Positions 7,831 through 16,995 of a stretch of DNA of 64,000 nucleotides are shown piece by piece. The stretch is taken from assembly GCF_004959925.1 (NCBI RefSeq), contig NZ_SPUW01000004.1, positions 93,706 to 157,705 of the forward strand. Reading direction: 5' to 3'. The stretch comes from Pseudooceanicola onchidii (GTDB lineage: Bacteria > Pseudomonadota > Alphaproteobacteria > Rhodobacterales > Rhodobacteraceae). Each line of letters opens with the position of its first letter. Positions within the stretch are counted from its first letter, which is position 1. Below the pieces are notes generated by a model, which worked only from the letters and a program-made list of their open reading frames with translations, did no database searches and was not told the origin of the DNA. A program made the position numbers and the translations under genes.

Positions 7831-8601
7831 ATGACTTACGAAACGCTGCGATTCGATCTGGACGGCCATGTGGCTGTCGTGACGCTCGATCGCCCGCCGG
7901 TGAACGCGCTGAACCGGAAGGCGCGCGCCGAAATCATTTCTGCCTTCGATGAAATTTCCGCCCGGGATGATATCCGCTGCGCGGTGCTGACCGCGAACGG
8001 GAAGGTGTTCTGTTCCGGTGCGGACCTGAAGGATCGGCCCGATCAGGACGTTCCCGGCGACTTCCTTGAACACAACCGCATCACCCGTGAAACGGGCAAT
8101 GCCATCCGCGAATGCGCCAAGCCGGTGGTCGCCGCGGTGAACGGCGCTGCACTGGGTGCGGGCCTTGGGTTGATGGCCGCCTGTGATATCTATTACGCGT
8201 CCGAAAACGCGACCTTCGGCATGCCGGAAATCAACGTCGGCCTTGCCGGCGGCGCCTCGATGCTCAACACCCTGTTCGGCCGGTCGACCATGCGCCGGAT
8301 GTTCATGACCGGGGTGCGGCTGACCGCGGCCGAACTTCTGGACCGAAGCATCATCGAGGCCGTGACGACGCAGGAAGACCTGCTGCCGACAGCCATGGGC
8401 GTCGCGCAGGACATCGCGTCGAAAAGCCCGCTTGCGATCCGCTATGCCAAGCAGGCGCTGACCCTCGTGGAACACATGCCGCAGCGCGATGCCTACCGGA
8501 TGGAACAGAACTACACCATGGCCCTGTCCAAGACCGAGGACGCCAAGGAAGCGCGCATGGCTTTCCTTGAAAAGCGCGAACCGAAATTCACGGGGCGCTG
8601 A
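7831..8601 (+). CDS. Enoyl-CoA hydratase/isomerase family protein
   Basis: A 256-residue crotonase-fold protein, first gene of the acyl-CoA operon. It shows VVTLDRPPVNALNRK, the oxyanion-hole segments CSGADLKDR and NGAALGAGLGLMAACD, and MPEINVGLAGG. The glutamate of PEI (second catalytic Glu of classical hydratases) is present. The first one, in the usual GGGCE motif, is replaced by Gly (ALGAGLGL). This raises the possibility of an isomerase, hydrolase or ring-cleaving role rather than plain hydration. The frame is open upstream, but ATG 7831 follows GGAGGAG and matches the family start. The next gene starts 2 bases after the stop. Confidence 0.85.
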   Translation: MTYETLRFDLDGHVAVVTLDRPPVNALNRKARAEIISAFDEISARDDIRCAVLTANGKVFCSGADLKDRPDQDVPGDFLEHNRITRETGNAIRECAKPVVAAVNGAALGAGLGLMAACDIYYASENATFGMPEINVGLAGGASMLNTLFGRSTMRRMFMTGVRLTAAELLDRSIIEAVTTQEDLLPTAMGVAQDIASKSPLAIRYAKQALTLVEHMPQRDAYRMEQNYTMALSKTEDAKEARMAFLEKREPKFTGR

Positions 8602-8602
8602 G

Positions 8603-10744
8603 ATGGCTGCAGATCGGACCTTGGGCCGGGGGCTGGACAGTATTTTCCGTCCGTCCTCCATCGCCATCATCGGTGCATCCACCGACGCCCGCAAGACGGG
8701 CGGTCGGCCGGTGCACCTGCTGAAGAAGCACGGATATCAGGGCCGGATCTTTCCGGTGAACCCCAAGGGCGGTGACATCCAGGGGTTGCCCGGCTTCACA
8801 GGCGTTTCCGAGCTTCCTGAAACCCCGGACCTGGCATTGATCGCGGTTCCGGGCGCAGGGGCCCTGCAGGCGGCCCGCGATTGTGCCGCGCGCGGCGTGC
8901 CGTCGGTGATCGTCCTGTCGGCGGGCTTCGCCGAGCAGGGGCCGGAAGGCGCGCAGCGCCAGCACGCCCTGCGGGCCCTGGCGGACGATACGGGCATGCG
9001 GGTCCTGGGGCCGAACTGCCTGGGCACGGTCAGCGTTCCGGAAAAGGCGATCGGAACATTTTCGGTCGCCCTGGAAACCGAGATGCCAGCTGAAGGGCCG
9101 GTCGCCATCGTGTCGCAAAGCGGCAATGTCGGCAGCCTGGCGATGAAGATGCTGGGGCGCGGCGGAGCGGGGATCAGCCGGTTCCTCGCATCGGGGAACG
9201 AATGCGACGTGGATATCGCGGATGCGATCGCGTGGCTTGCGACAGATGACGCGACGCGGGTCATCCTTGTCTGCCTCGAGACCTGTCGAGATGCCGATCG
9301 GCTGACCCGGGCGCTCGATACCGCCCGCGCGTCGGGCAAACCGGTCATCGTTCTGAAGATGGGATCGTCGGACGCGGGCAAGGCCGCGGCGCTGTCGCAC
9401 ACGGGCGGGCTTGCCGGATCGGACAAGGTCTTTGATGCGGTTTTTGCAGAACACGGCGCGGTTCGGGTCCGTTCGTTGGAAATGCTGGTTCAGCTGGGCA
9501 GTGCCGCTGCCGCGCTTGGGGGTCGCCGTGTCAGCCCCAATGCCTCGCTCAGCATGATCGCAGCGTCGGGTGGGCTGGGGATCATGATGGCCGACGCCGC
9601 CGAAGAATTCGGCCTGGTGCTGAACCGCACGGGTGCGGCTGCGCAGGCGAAGATCCTGGAAGTCCTGCCGCTTGCCTCGCCGGTGAACCCGGTCGACGCC
9701 ACCGCGCAGATGTCCGCCAATCCCGAAACCTTCGAGACCCTGCTGAACGCCGTGATCTCGGATGATGCGAACGAGGTAGCCTGCGTGATGATGGCGCTTG
9801 GCCTTGAGGTGCCACGCCTGCGCGACATCTACCTTTCGGCCCTTGAACGTGCGCGCGCGGCGCATCCTGATCGCGTCATCGCAGCCTGTGTCGCGGGTCC
9901 GGACGATGCGCTTCGGATCGTGAACGCCATGGGCGTGCTGACCTTCCCGACCATCGACGCCATGATGGAGGGGCTCGCGCATCTCGGCACGTTGACCGCA
10001 CAGCGCGAGGCCGACCACGTGTCGCCCCCCGAGATCGAACCGGCTGCCTTGTCGCGCGCTTCGGTACGCAATGAGGCGGGTGCAAAGGCCGCGCTTTCCG
10101 GGGCCGGGCTCGTCTTCCCCGAAGAGGTGACGGTGACGTCGGCCACAGATGCGGCGGCGGCAGCGGACCGGATGGGCGAACCCGTCGCCATGAAGATCCT
10201 GTCCGCGGAAATCCAGCACAAGTCGGACATCGGTGGCGTCGAACTGGGCGTCACCGGCGGCGCGGCAGCCGCCGAGGCGTATGACCGCATCATGGCCGCC
10301 GCAGCGAAAAACGCGCCCGGGGCCAAGGTCGACGGCGTGCTTGTCGCGCCGATGATCACGGGGGGCACCGAACTGATCCTGGGGACAACGACCGACCCGA
10401 TCTTTGGTCCGGTCATCATGGTCGGCCTGGGCGGAATCTATGCCGAGGTCTTCCGGGATACGGCCCTGCGCACCGCCCCTGTCAGCGAGGCGGATGCCAT
10501 TGCCATGCTGCGCTCGCTCAGGTCTTTCGCCCTTCTTGACGGCGCGCGCGGCCGGCCCAAGGCTGATGTCGTGGCCGCCGCAAAGGCGATCGTCGCGCTG
10601 TCCGAATTTGCCGTGCGTCACGCTGCTGACGTTGCCGAGATTGATATCAACCCGCTCCTCGTCCGGGACGCAGGGAAGGGCGCCGTTGCCCTTGACGCCC
10701 TGATCGTGCCGCATGCGGACCAAACTGCTGAGGCCGCAGAATGA
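8603..10744 (+). CDS. Acetate--CoA ligase-type (NDP-forming) acyl-CoA synthetase, fused alpha/beta
   Basis: A 713-residue fused acyl-CoA synthetase that converts a carboxylate, CoA and a nucleoside triphosphate to acyl-CoA through a phosphohistidine. In order it has a CoA-binding domain (about 15-140, SIAIIGAS near the start), succinyl-CoA-ligase-like flavodoxin domains (about 150-460) and a C-terminal ATP-grasp domain (about 490-705). The active-site His is likely His266 in ALSHTGGLAG. Glycine-rich GLGGIYAE and EIDINPLLV are typical of the ATP-grasp part. It starts 2 bases after the hydratase and overlaps the next gene by ATGA. It may activate the substrate of the operon before dehydrogenation. 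Confidence 0.88.
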   Translation: MAADRTLGRGLDSIFRPSSIAIIGASTDARKTGGRPVHLLKKHGYQGRIFPVNPKGGDIQGLPGFTGVSELPETPDLALIAVPGAGALQAARDCAARGVPSVIVLSAGFAEQGPEGAQRQHALRALADDTGMRVLGPNCLGTVSVPEKAIGTFSVALETEMPAEGPVAIVSQSGNVGSLAMKMLGRGGAGISRFLASGNECDVDIADAIAWLATDDATRVILVCLETCRDADRLTRALDTARASGKPVIVLKMGSSDAGKAAALSHTGGLAGSDKVFDAVFAEHGAVRVRSLEMLVQLGSAAAALGGRRVSPNASLSMIAASGGLGIMMADAAEEFGLVLNRTGAAAQAKILEVLPLASPVNPVDATAQMSANPETFETLLNAVISDDANEVACVMMALGLEVPRLRDIYLSALERARAAHPDRVIAACVAGPDDALRIVNAMGVLTFPTIDAMMEGLAHLGTLTAQREADHVSPPEIEPAALSRASVRNEAGAKAALSGAGLVFPEEVTVTSATDAAAAADRMGEPVAMKILSAEIQHKSDIGGVELGVTGGAAAAEAYDRIMAAAAKNAPGAKVDGVLVAPMITGGTELILGTTTDPIFGPVIMVGLGGIYAEVFRDTALRTAPVSEADAIAMLRSLRSFALLDGARGRPKADVVAAAKAIVALSEFAVRHAADVAEIDINPLLVRDAGKGAVALDALIVPHADQTAEAAE

Positions 10745-11934
10745 CCCAGACCTCCGCCCTGGCCGTCGCGCCTTCCGAAACCCGATCTGTCGGCCCGCAA
10801 GCCAGGGCCTGGCTGGATGCCAACCTGCCTGACGCCCTGCGCGAAGACATGCTGCAGGACAATAAGCCGACGGTCGCCGACCTGTGCGACTGGGAAGCGA
10901 GGCTGCACAAGGCGGGTCTTGTCGGATCGACCTGGCCCGAGGCCTATGGCGGGCGCGGCCTTGGCCTGCGTGCGCATCTCGACATCAGCCGCGAGATCGG
11001 CCGAACCCCGATGCCGGAAAGCGTGAACTCGATCGGCAAGGAACTTGCCGGTCCGATCATCATGGCCGTGGGTCGCGAGGACCAGAAGCTGGACTATCTG
11101 CCCGCGATTCTCGAGATGCGCGATATCTGGTGCCAGGGCTTTTCCGAGCCGAACGCCGGGTCGGATCTGGCCGGGCTGCGCACGAAGGCAGAAAAGACCG
11201 CCGATGGCTGGGTCGTGAATGGCCAGAAGATCTGGACCTCGGGCGCGTCGAAATCCAGCCGCTGCCTGCTTCTCGCCCGGACCGGATCGGTCGAGGACCG
11301 GCATCGCGGGCTGGTGTTGTTCGCATTGCGCACGGACACGCCCGGCGTGGACATCCGGGAAATCCAGTCGATCGACGGAGAGAGATCCTTCTGCGAAGTC
11401 TTCTTCAACAACGTCGTGATCCCGGAAGAGGACATGCTGGGGTCGCCGGACGAAGGCTGGGCCGCGGCAACCCGTGTGCTGTCGATAGAACGGGCCACCA
11501 ACCGGATGCACCGGTCCTGGCGGTTCGAGAATCAGCTGAACCACCTGGTGTCGGCCTGTGCGGCCAATCCGGCCACCCGCAAGCTGGTCGAGGTCGACTA
11601 TGCCCGGCAGCTGGCTGACGTGTCGGTGAACATCGATCTGCTGAAAGGCCACGTCGAAACGCTGGTCGGATCGCTGATCGACGGCAACGAAATCGGTCCC
11701 CGTGGATCTCTGCCCAAGCTGTTCTGGAGCGAGGCACACCAGAATTTCGCCACCCTCGCGCTTGAGATCGTGTCGCGGTTCCCGCCGGACATGTCCGATC
11801 CGCTGCGCGCCGTACGTCGCCGCATGGAGGACATCTACATGAAGGCGCGGGCCGAAACGATCTATGCCGGAACAACCGAAATTCAGCTGGGCATCATCGC
11901 CAAGCGCATCCTGAAACTGAACCAGGGGAAGTGA
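10741..11934 (+). CDS. Acyl-CoA dehydrogenase (first of a pair)
   Basis: A 397-residue acyl-CoA dehydrogenase, FAD-dependent, forming a 2,3-double bond in an acyl-CoA. Motifs seen are GLVGSTWPEAYGGRG, the QGFSEPNAGSDLAGLRTKAE segment, VVNGQKIWTSGA and the C-terminal AETIYAGTTEIQLGIIAKRIL. It overlaps the preceding synthetase gene (ATGA), and a second, shorter dehydrogenase follows 2 bases downstream. Such pairs frequently form heteromers (as in steroid or branched-chain side-chain degradation), so this and the next gene may be alpha and beta subunits. Electron acceptor ETF genes are not in the window. Confidence 0.9.
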   Translation: MTQTSALAVAPSETRSVGPQARAWLDANLPDALREDMLQDNKPTVADLCDWEARLHKAGLVGSTWPEAYGGRGLGLRAHLDISREIGRTPMPESVNSIGKELAGPIIMAVGREDQKLDYLPAILEMRDIWCQGFSEPNAGSDLAGLRTKAEKTADGWVVNGQKIWTSGASKSSRCLLLARTGSVEDRHRGLVLFALRTDTPGVDIREIQSIDGERSFCEVFFNNVVIPEEDMLGSPDEGWAAATRVLSIERATNRMHRSWRFENQLNHLVSACAANPATRKLVEVDYARQLADVSVNIDLLKGHVETLVGSLIDGNEIGPRGSLPKLFWSEAHQNFATLALEIVSRFPPDMSDPLRAVRRRMEDIYMKARAETIYAGTTEIQLGIIAKRILKLNQGK

Positions 11935-11936
11935 CG

Positions 11937-12929
11937 ATGTCCGATCTCGATTTCTCTCCCGAGGATTTCTCGGATACCGCCCGCGCAGTGATGGAAGCCT
12001 GCGCAACCGCCGCCGATCTGCCCGCCCGGATCGCCCTTCTTGCAGAGGCCGGCCTGACCGGGATCCTTGCACCCGAGGATGACGGGGGAATGGGCCTTGC
12101 ACTGGACTACGCCGTGCCCGTCCTGCGCGAGGCGGGGGCCGGTTTCCTTGCCGCGCCGCTGCTGGAAACCATGCTGCTGGCCCGCGCCTTTGCCGGCCAG
12201 GATGTCGCGGCTGAAATCGCCGGGGGAAAGACCCTGGCAACCATCGCTTGGGTCGGTGAAATCTCGGGCCAGGGTGGTGTCGTCGGACGCGCGCCGCTTG
12301 GGGCCGAGGTCGCCAGTGTGCTTGTGTTCCGCACCGATGGAACTGCGGTTCTGGTCACGCTCGGAGACGGGGCCGAGGCACAGGCGGACGACAGTCTCGA
12401 TCTGGAACGTCCCGAAGCCACGATCACGGTGAAGGACGTCAACGGACCGACGCTTGACGCGACGCAGGTCAAGGCACTGCTGCACGCGGCGCAGATCCTG
12501 CGGTCGGCCCTGATCCTCGGCGCGTCCGAAGATGCGCTGAAACGGGCGGCCGACTATGCACAGGAACGGGTCCAGTTCGGCAAGCCCCTGTCGGCCTACC
12601 AGGCGGTCCAGCATCACCTCGCGCGCCAGTGCCTGGCGGTCGAGACCATCCGCAATTCGATTGCACGCAGCCTGTCCGCACATTGCGAGACCCCCGTCGC
12701 CGCGGCCCGGGCAACCTTTGTCGGGTCGTGCGACCTTGGGGCTTTCGTGGCTGAAAATGCCATCCAGGTGCACGGGGGCATGGGCTTTACCTGGGACGTG
12801 CCGCTGCACCGTCACCTGCGGTTTGCCCGCACGCTGGCAGCCCAGGGGAAAGCGGCAGAACTGAAAGAAGACGTGATGCAGCAGCTGCTGTCGGGTCAGG
12901 ACAAGGAAAAGGAGCCGGCCCATGGCTGA
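11937..12929 (+). CDS. Acyl-CoA dehydrogenase-like (second of a pair)
   Basis: A 330-residue acyl-CoA dehydrogenase relative, shorter than the usual 380. The N-terminal region is divergent (ILAPEDDGGMGLALDYAVPVLREAG), while the C-terminal helical domain is well kept (ERVQFGKPLSAYQAVQHHLA, IQVHGGMGFTWDVPLHRHLR). The start ATG is preceded by AGGGGAAG; an alternative GTG 6 bases upstream is less well placed. The partner gene upstream and the short length suggest a heteromeric enzyme in which cofactor and substrate sites are shared. It overlaps the next SDR gene by 8 bases. Confidence 0.85.
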   Translation: MSDLDFSPEDFSDTARAVMEACATAADLPARIALLAEAGLTGILAPEDDGGMGLALDYAVPVLREAGAGFLAAPLLETMLLARAFAGQDVAAEIAGGKTLATIAWVGEISGQGGVVGRAPLGAEVASVLVFRTDGTAVLVTLGDGAEAQADDSLDLERPEATITVKDVNGPTLDATQVKALLHAAQILRSALILGASEDALKRAADYAQERVQFGKPLSAYQAVQHHLARQCLAVETIRNSIARSLSAHCETPVAAARATFVGSCDLGAFVAENAIQVHGGMGFTWDVPLHRHLRFARTLAAQGKAAELKEDVMQQLLSGQDKEKEPAHG

Positions 12930-13671
12930 CAAGACCGTCGCACTTATCACCGGTGCCGGGCACGGCATCGGCAAAGCCAGCGCCAAGCTCATGGCTGCCC
13001 GCGGCTGGACCGTCGGGATCAACGACCTGAAACCCGAGTTCGTCGAAGAAACCGTGGCCGAAATCGAAGCCATGGGCGGCAAGGCGATTCCGGTCGTCCA
13101 GAACGTTGCGACCCGTGACGGGGTGCGTGAAGCCGTGGACAAGGTGATGCAAGAGGCCGGGCAGCTTGATGTTCTGGTCAACAACGCGGCCTGGGTGCGG
13201 TATCAGGCGATCCCGGATATCGCGCCGGAAACGGTCGAGAGGATGGTGCAGATCGGGTTCACCTCGATCATCTGGGGCATTCAGGCCGCGGCCGAGGTCA
13301 TGGACCCGGCGCGTGGTGGCGCGATCGTCAACGTCGCCTCTGCGGCGGCCTTCCGGTCCGCGCCCCGTTCGCTGGTCTACAGCGGCATCAAGGCCGGGGT
13401 CACCGGCCTGACCCGCGCGGCATCGGCCGAACTTGGCGCAAGCAAGATCCGCGTCAACGCCGTGGCCCCGTCGGCCATTCCGACCGAAGGCACCCAGAAG
13501 CACCGCAATGCTGAGCTTGATGCAAAGCGGATCGCCGCCACGCCGCTTGGCCGCCTGGGCACCGTCGACGACATCGCGCGTGCGGTGACTTATCTTTGCG
13601 CCCCCGAAAGCGACTTCATCACCGGTCAGGTGCTGTTGGTCGACGGCGGGATCTTCAGCGCCAACCTCTGA
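12922..13671 (+). CDS. SDR-family oxidoreductase (3-hydroxyacyl-CoA dehydrogenase-like)
   Basis: A 249-residue classical short-chain dehydrogenase with TGAGHGIG (cofactor), NNAA, SAAAF with the catalytic serine in NVASAAAF, YSGIK as YxxxK, and the C-terminal LLVDGGIF. It lies inside the acyl-CoA operon, overlapping the dehydrogenase upstream by 8 bases, so oxidation of a 3-hydroxyacyl-CoA or cyclic alcohol intermediate is the natural inference. The cofactor preference cannot be read with certainty; Asp36 in GINDLKP suggests NAD. Confidence 0.87.
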   Translation: MADKTVALITGAGHGIGKASAKLMAARGWTVGINDLKPEFVEETVAEIEAMGGKAIPVVQNVATRDGVREAVDKVMQEAGQLDVLVNNAAWVRYQAIPDIAPETVERMVQIGFTSIIWGIQAAAEVMDPARGGAIVNVASAAAFRSAPRSLVYSGIKAGVTGLTRAASAELGASKIRVNAVAPSAIPTEGTQKHRNAELDAKRIAATPLGRLGTVDDIARAVTYLCAPESDFITGQVLLVDGGIFSANL

Positions 13672-13679
13672 GGCCGCCC

Positions 13680-14942
13680 ATGTCCGCGAACCGTTCAGAT
13701 AAACACGCTCATCCCCGCCGCGCGCTTGTGACCGGCGGTGCGACGGGGATCGGCTGGGCCATCAGTCGGGCGCTGGCAGCGCAGGGCCTGACCATCGCGC
13801 TTGCGGACATCAACATCGCTGCGGCCCGGGACCGGGTCGCGGAGCTGGGTCAGGGGCATGTCGCGCTGGATGTCGATCTGTCCGATCTGTCGGCGGCAGC
13901 GACCCTGCCGGAACGGGCGGCGCAGGCGCTTGGCGGGCTCGATGTCATCGTCAACAATGCCGGCATCACCGACACGTCGGGACGCCGAATCGGAGAGATC
14001 CCCGACACGGATTTCGACAGGCTCGTCGCGGTGAACCTGGGAAGTGTCGAAGCGATTTGCCGGGCCGGTCAGGTCGTACTGGGGCAGGGCGGCGTGACGG
14101 TCAACCTCGCCTCGGGCGCGGCTTACAGGGCCCTGCCGCTGCGCGGCGCCTACAGCGCGACGAAGGCGGGGGTCGTTGCACTGACGGAAATGATGAACAG
14201 CCGGGCGCGGCCGCTAGGACAGCGGGTCTGCGCCGTGGCGCCGGGGTATGTCCGCACCGAACTGGTTGAAAGCCTGATCGCGAACGGTCGGCTGGATCCG
14301 GTCGTCGCGGCGTCGACCATACCGCTCGGTCGGCTTGGCACGCCCGAGGATATCGCGCAGGGCGTGGCGTTCCTTGCCTCTCCGCTAGGGGCCGTGATGG
14401 CGGGCAAATGCCTGGCCGTCGATGGTGGGACCGGTGCGTCCGGAGGCGCCACCGTGCAACCGCAGGACGCGGGATACACGGACGCTCCGGAGGGCGGCAG
14501 GCTGGTGGTGATCGGCGCGTCGTCTGACGCGGCCCGCGTCGCGGACACCCTGGATGACGCATCGCATGTCGAAACGGTCGCGGACCTCGGGACCTTCAGG
14601 TCGGCTTCGGCGGTGATCGATCTTGGTGGGTTGACAGCGATGGACACGGCATCGGCCCTCGCCCGGGCACGGGCCATCGCGGGGCAGATCGAAGAGCTTG
14701 CCCCGCCAAGGGGGTTCACACTTCTTATGTCGGTCCGCGCGACGGACCCTGTCGTCACCGCTGCGATGGACATGATGGCCCGGCTGCTGGCCATCGAATG
14801 GGGGTCACGGGGATATCGGGTCAACACGATCGGTTGGTCGGGTGACAGCCTGGACGGCCTGGCCGGGCTGGCGGCGTACCTGACGTCAGGTGCTGCGGGC
14901 TACGTGACGGGTCAGCTGATCCGCGCCGGGGCCGAAGGCTGA
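13680..14942 (+). CDS. SDR oxidoreductase with a degenerate second SDR-like domain
   Basis: A 420-residue protein. Residues about 10-257 are a complete SDR domain (TGGATGIG, NNAG, NLASGAAY, YSATK as YxxxK, AVDGGTG). Residues about 275-420 look like a second, decayed SDR domain: a VVIGASSDAARVADTL start resembles a Rossmann motif but lacks the glycine pattern. The segment aligning with YxxxK (DPVVTAAMDMMARLLAIEW) has no catalytic Tyr or Lys, and YVTGQLIRAG resembles the normal SDR end. It starts 8 bases after the previous SDR gene. The second half is probably structural or regulatory. A long frame opens upstream at 13596, but ATG 13680 fits the operon spacing. Confidence 0.83.
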   Translation: MSANRSDKHAHPRRALVTGGATGIGWAISRALAAQGLTIALADINIAAARDRVAELGQGHVALDVDLSDLSAAATLPERAAQALGGLDVIVNNAGITDTSGRRIGEIPDTDFDRLVAVNLGSVEAICRAGQVVLGQGGVTVNLASGAAYRALPLRGAYSATKAGVVALTEMMNSRARPLGQRVCAVAPGYVRTELVESLIANGRLDPVVAASTIPLGRLGTPEDIAQGVAFLASPLGAVMAGKCLAVDGGTGASGGATVQPQDAGYTDAPEGGRLVVIGASSDAARVADTLDDASHVETVADLGTFRSASAVIDLGGLTAMDTASALARARAIAGQIEELAPPRGFTLLMSVRATDPVVTAAMDMMARLLAIEWGSRGYRVNTIGWSGDSLDGLAGLAAYLTSGAAGYVTGQLIRAGAEG

Positions 14943-15010
14943 GGGACAGGACCTGCCGCCGCAGGCTGGACACCACACAAGCGACACAGCTGTCGGGAGG
15001 AGGATCTGAC

Positions 15011-15469
15011 ATGCAACTGCTGAAAGACAGACGAGAGGACCTGATTGCCGGCGCTGTAACCGCGGGCCTAGGGGCGTTCATCCTGGTCGAAGCCGTGGGC
15101 TATCGCCTGGGCACGGTCCGAAGCATGGGCCCGGGGTATTTTCCGATGCTGCTGGCCATGTGCATGTGCGTCCTCGGAGTCTTGCTTGTCGTTCTGTCGG
15201 AACCGTCGCCGGCGGAGGGCGAAACCGACAAGTCGCAATTTGCAGACAAGCGCGGCGTTGTCATGGTAACGGCGGCCTTCCTCGCCTTCGCAGTGCTGAT
15301 CGAAAGGGCGGGGCTAGTGCCTGCCGTCGGGCTGGCCGTCTTCCTGTCCGCCTTGGCCAATAGGGCCACAAACCTGGTGACCGCCGTCATCCTTGCGGTG
15401 GTCACTGCCGGAACCTGCTGGTTGATCTTCAACCTTGCGCTTGGCCTTCAGATCAAGGCGTTCGTGTGA
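15011..15469 (+). CDS. TctB-family small membrane subunit of TTT transporter
   Basis: A 152-residue membrane protein with four predicted hydrophobic segments, the usual TctB length and layout, including SMGPGYFPMLLA near residue 40. TctB is the small subunit that works with TctA and a periplasmic receptor to import carboxylates driven by the ion gradient. It has a GGAGGAGG ribosome-binding site and its stop overlaps the tctA start. The receptor is not adjacent; the gene at 6661-7635 is a candidate partner. Confidence 0.88.
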   Translation: MQLLKDRREDLIAGAVTAGLGAFILVEAVGYRLGTVRSMGPGYFPMLLAMCMCVLGVLLVVLSEPSPAEGETDKSQFADKRGVVMVTAAFLAFAVLIERAGLVPAVGLAVFLSALANRATNLVTAVILAVVTAGTCWLIFNLALGLQIKAFV

Positions 15470-16995
15470 TGATGGAGCTGTTTCACAACCTCGGAATCGG
15501 GCTTGGCGTCGCGGCGTCGATGGCGGGCCTGGGATACTGTTTCCTTGGCGTGACCCTTGGTACCCTGGTCGGCGTTCTGCCGGGGATCGGGACCATGGCG
15601 ACGCTTGCGATGCTGCTTCCCATCACCTTCCACGTGGACGCGAACTATGCGCTGATCATGCTGGCGGGCATCTATTACGGGGCGGCCTATGGCGGCTCCA
15701 CGGCATCAATCCTGCTGAACCTTCCCGGAACGGCCACAAGCGCGGTCACCGGCATTGACGGATACCCGATGGCACAGAAGGGGCAGGCCGGCCTGGCGTT
15801 GTTCGTCACCGCGATCGCATCGTGCTTCGGATCGATGTTCGGGGTGGTTCTGCTGTCATTGTTCTCGGTGCCACTGGCGCGCGTCGCGCTTCAGTTCGGG
15901 CCGCAGGAATACTTTGCGCTCATGTTCCTCGGGCTGATCGCGGCATCGCTGATCGGCTCCGGCCGCTCGATCCGGTCCCTGGCCGCCGTGACGCTCGGGC
16001 TTGCGCTTGGTCTCGTCGGGCTTGACCTGAACTCTGGCGTCGCGCGGTTCACCTTCGGCATGCCTGAATTCTTCGATGGCCTGCCATTGGTCGCCATTGC
16101 GATCGGATTGTTCGGTCTGCCCGAAATCATCGCGAACGCGGGCAGGGTGGTACGATCCTCTGCCAGCGCAAAGGACATCAGTTTCCGATCGATGCTACCG
16201 ACGCGCGCGCAATGGAAACGGACGGCCATGCCGATGCTAAGGGGGTCTGCGATCGGGTCGTTCTTCGGGGCGTTGCCCGGAACCGGCGGCGTCGTGGCGA
16301 CCTTCATTTCCTACGCGACCGAGAAGAAGATTTCGCGACATCCCGAGGAGTTCGGCAAGGGTGCCATCGAAGGCGTCACCGCCCCCGAAGCCGCAAACAA
16401 CGCAGCGGTCCAGTCCGCCTTCATCCCGACCCTGTCACTTGGCATTCCCGGTGACCCGGTCATGGCCATCATGCTGGGCGTGATGATGATCCACGGCATT
16501 CTTCCGGGGCCAAGCGTGATCTCGGACAGCCCCGACCTGTTCTGGGGGCTGGTGGTCAGCTTCGTGATCGGCAACGTCTTCCTTTTGGTGTTGAACCTGC
16601 CGCTGATCGGAATCTGGGTGCGGATCCTGTCGATCCCCTACAACCTGCTGTTTCCCGTCATTGTCGCCTTCGTCTGCATCGGCATCTATTCAGTCAACTA
16701 CCAGGTCATGGACCTGTTCGTCCTGCTGGCTTTCGGCTTCCTCGGCTGGGGCATGAAGGCGCTGAACTTCGAAGTTGCGCCTTTGCTCCTGGGCTTCGTG
16801 CTCGGGCCCATGATGGAGGAGAACTTCCGCCGCGCGCTGGTGATCTCCAACGGAGAGGTATCGACCTTTTTGGCGCGGCCGATCTCGGGAACCATCATGG
16901 TCGCGACGTTCCTGATCATCGGCTACTACGTCGTGCAGGGCCTGCGCAAAGTTCTAAGTCGCAAGATGGTCTCTGCGGAGAGCCACAATGTCTGA
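15469..16995 (+). CDS. TctA-family large permease subunit of TTT transporter
   Basis: A 508-residue polytopic membrane protein of the TctA family. The motifs GTLVGVLPGIGTMATLAMLLP, YYGAAYGGSTASILLNLPG, EGVTAPEAANNAA and TLSLGIPGDPVMAIMLG are characteristic (the latter pair line the substrate path). Several start codons overlap (GTG 15466, ATG 15469, ATG 15472). ATG 15469 overlaps the last base of the tctB stop. The 3' end overlaps the SMP-30 gene by 8 bases. It imports a carboxylate, probably the substrate of this operon. Confidence 0.92.
   Translation: MMELFHNLGIGLGVAASMAGLGYCFLGVTLGTLVGVLPGIGTMATLAMLLPITFHVDANYALIMLAGIYYGAAYGGSTASILLNLPGTATSAVTGIDGYPMAQKGQAGLALFVTAIASCFGSMFGVVLLSLFSVPLARVALQFGPQEYFALMFLGLIAASLIGSGRSIRSLAAVTLGLALGLVGLDLNSGVARFTFGMPEFFDGLPLVAIAIGLFGLPEIIANAGRVVRSSASAKDISFRSMLPTRAQWKRTAMPMLRGSAIGSFFGALPGTGGVVATFISYATEKKISRHPEEFGKGAIEGVTAPEAANNAAVQSAFIPTLSLGIPGDPVMAIMLGVMMIHGILPGPSVISDSPDLFWGLVVSFVIGNVFLLVLNLPLIGIWVRILSIPYNLLFPVIVAFVCIGIYSVNYQVMDLFVLLAFGFLGWGMKALNFEVAPLLLGFVLGPMMEENFRRALVISNGEVSTFLARPISGTIMVATFLIIGYYVVQGLRKVLSRKMVSAESHNV

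Noticed and set aside
8588..10723. 711-codon minus-strand frame opposite the acyl-CoA synthetase gene
   Set aside because: Antisense shadow in high-GC DNA; the plus strand encodes a complete, well-conserved synthetase.
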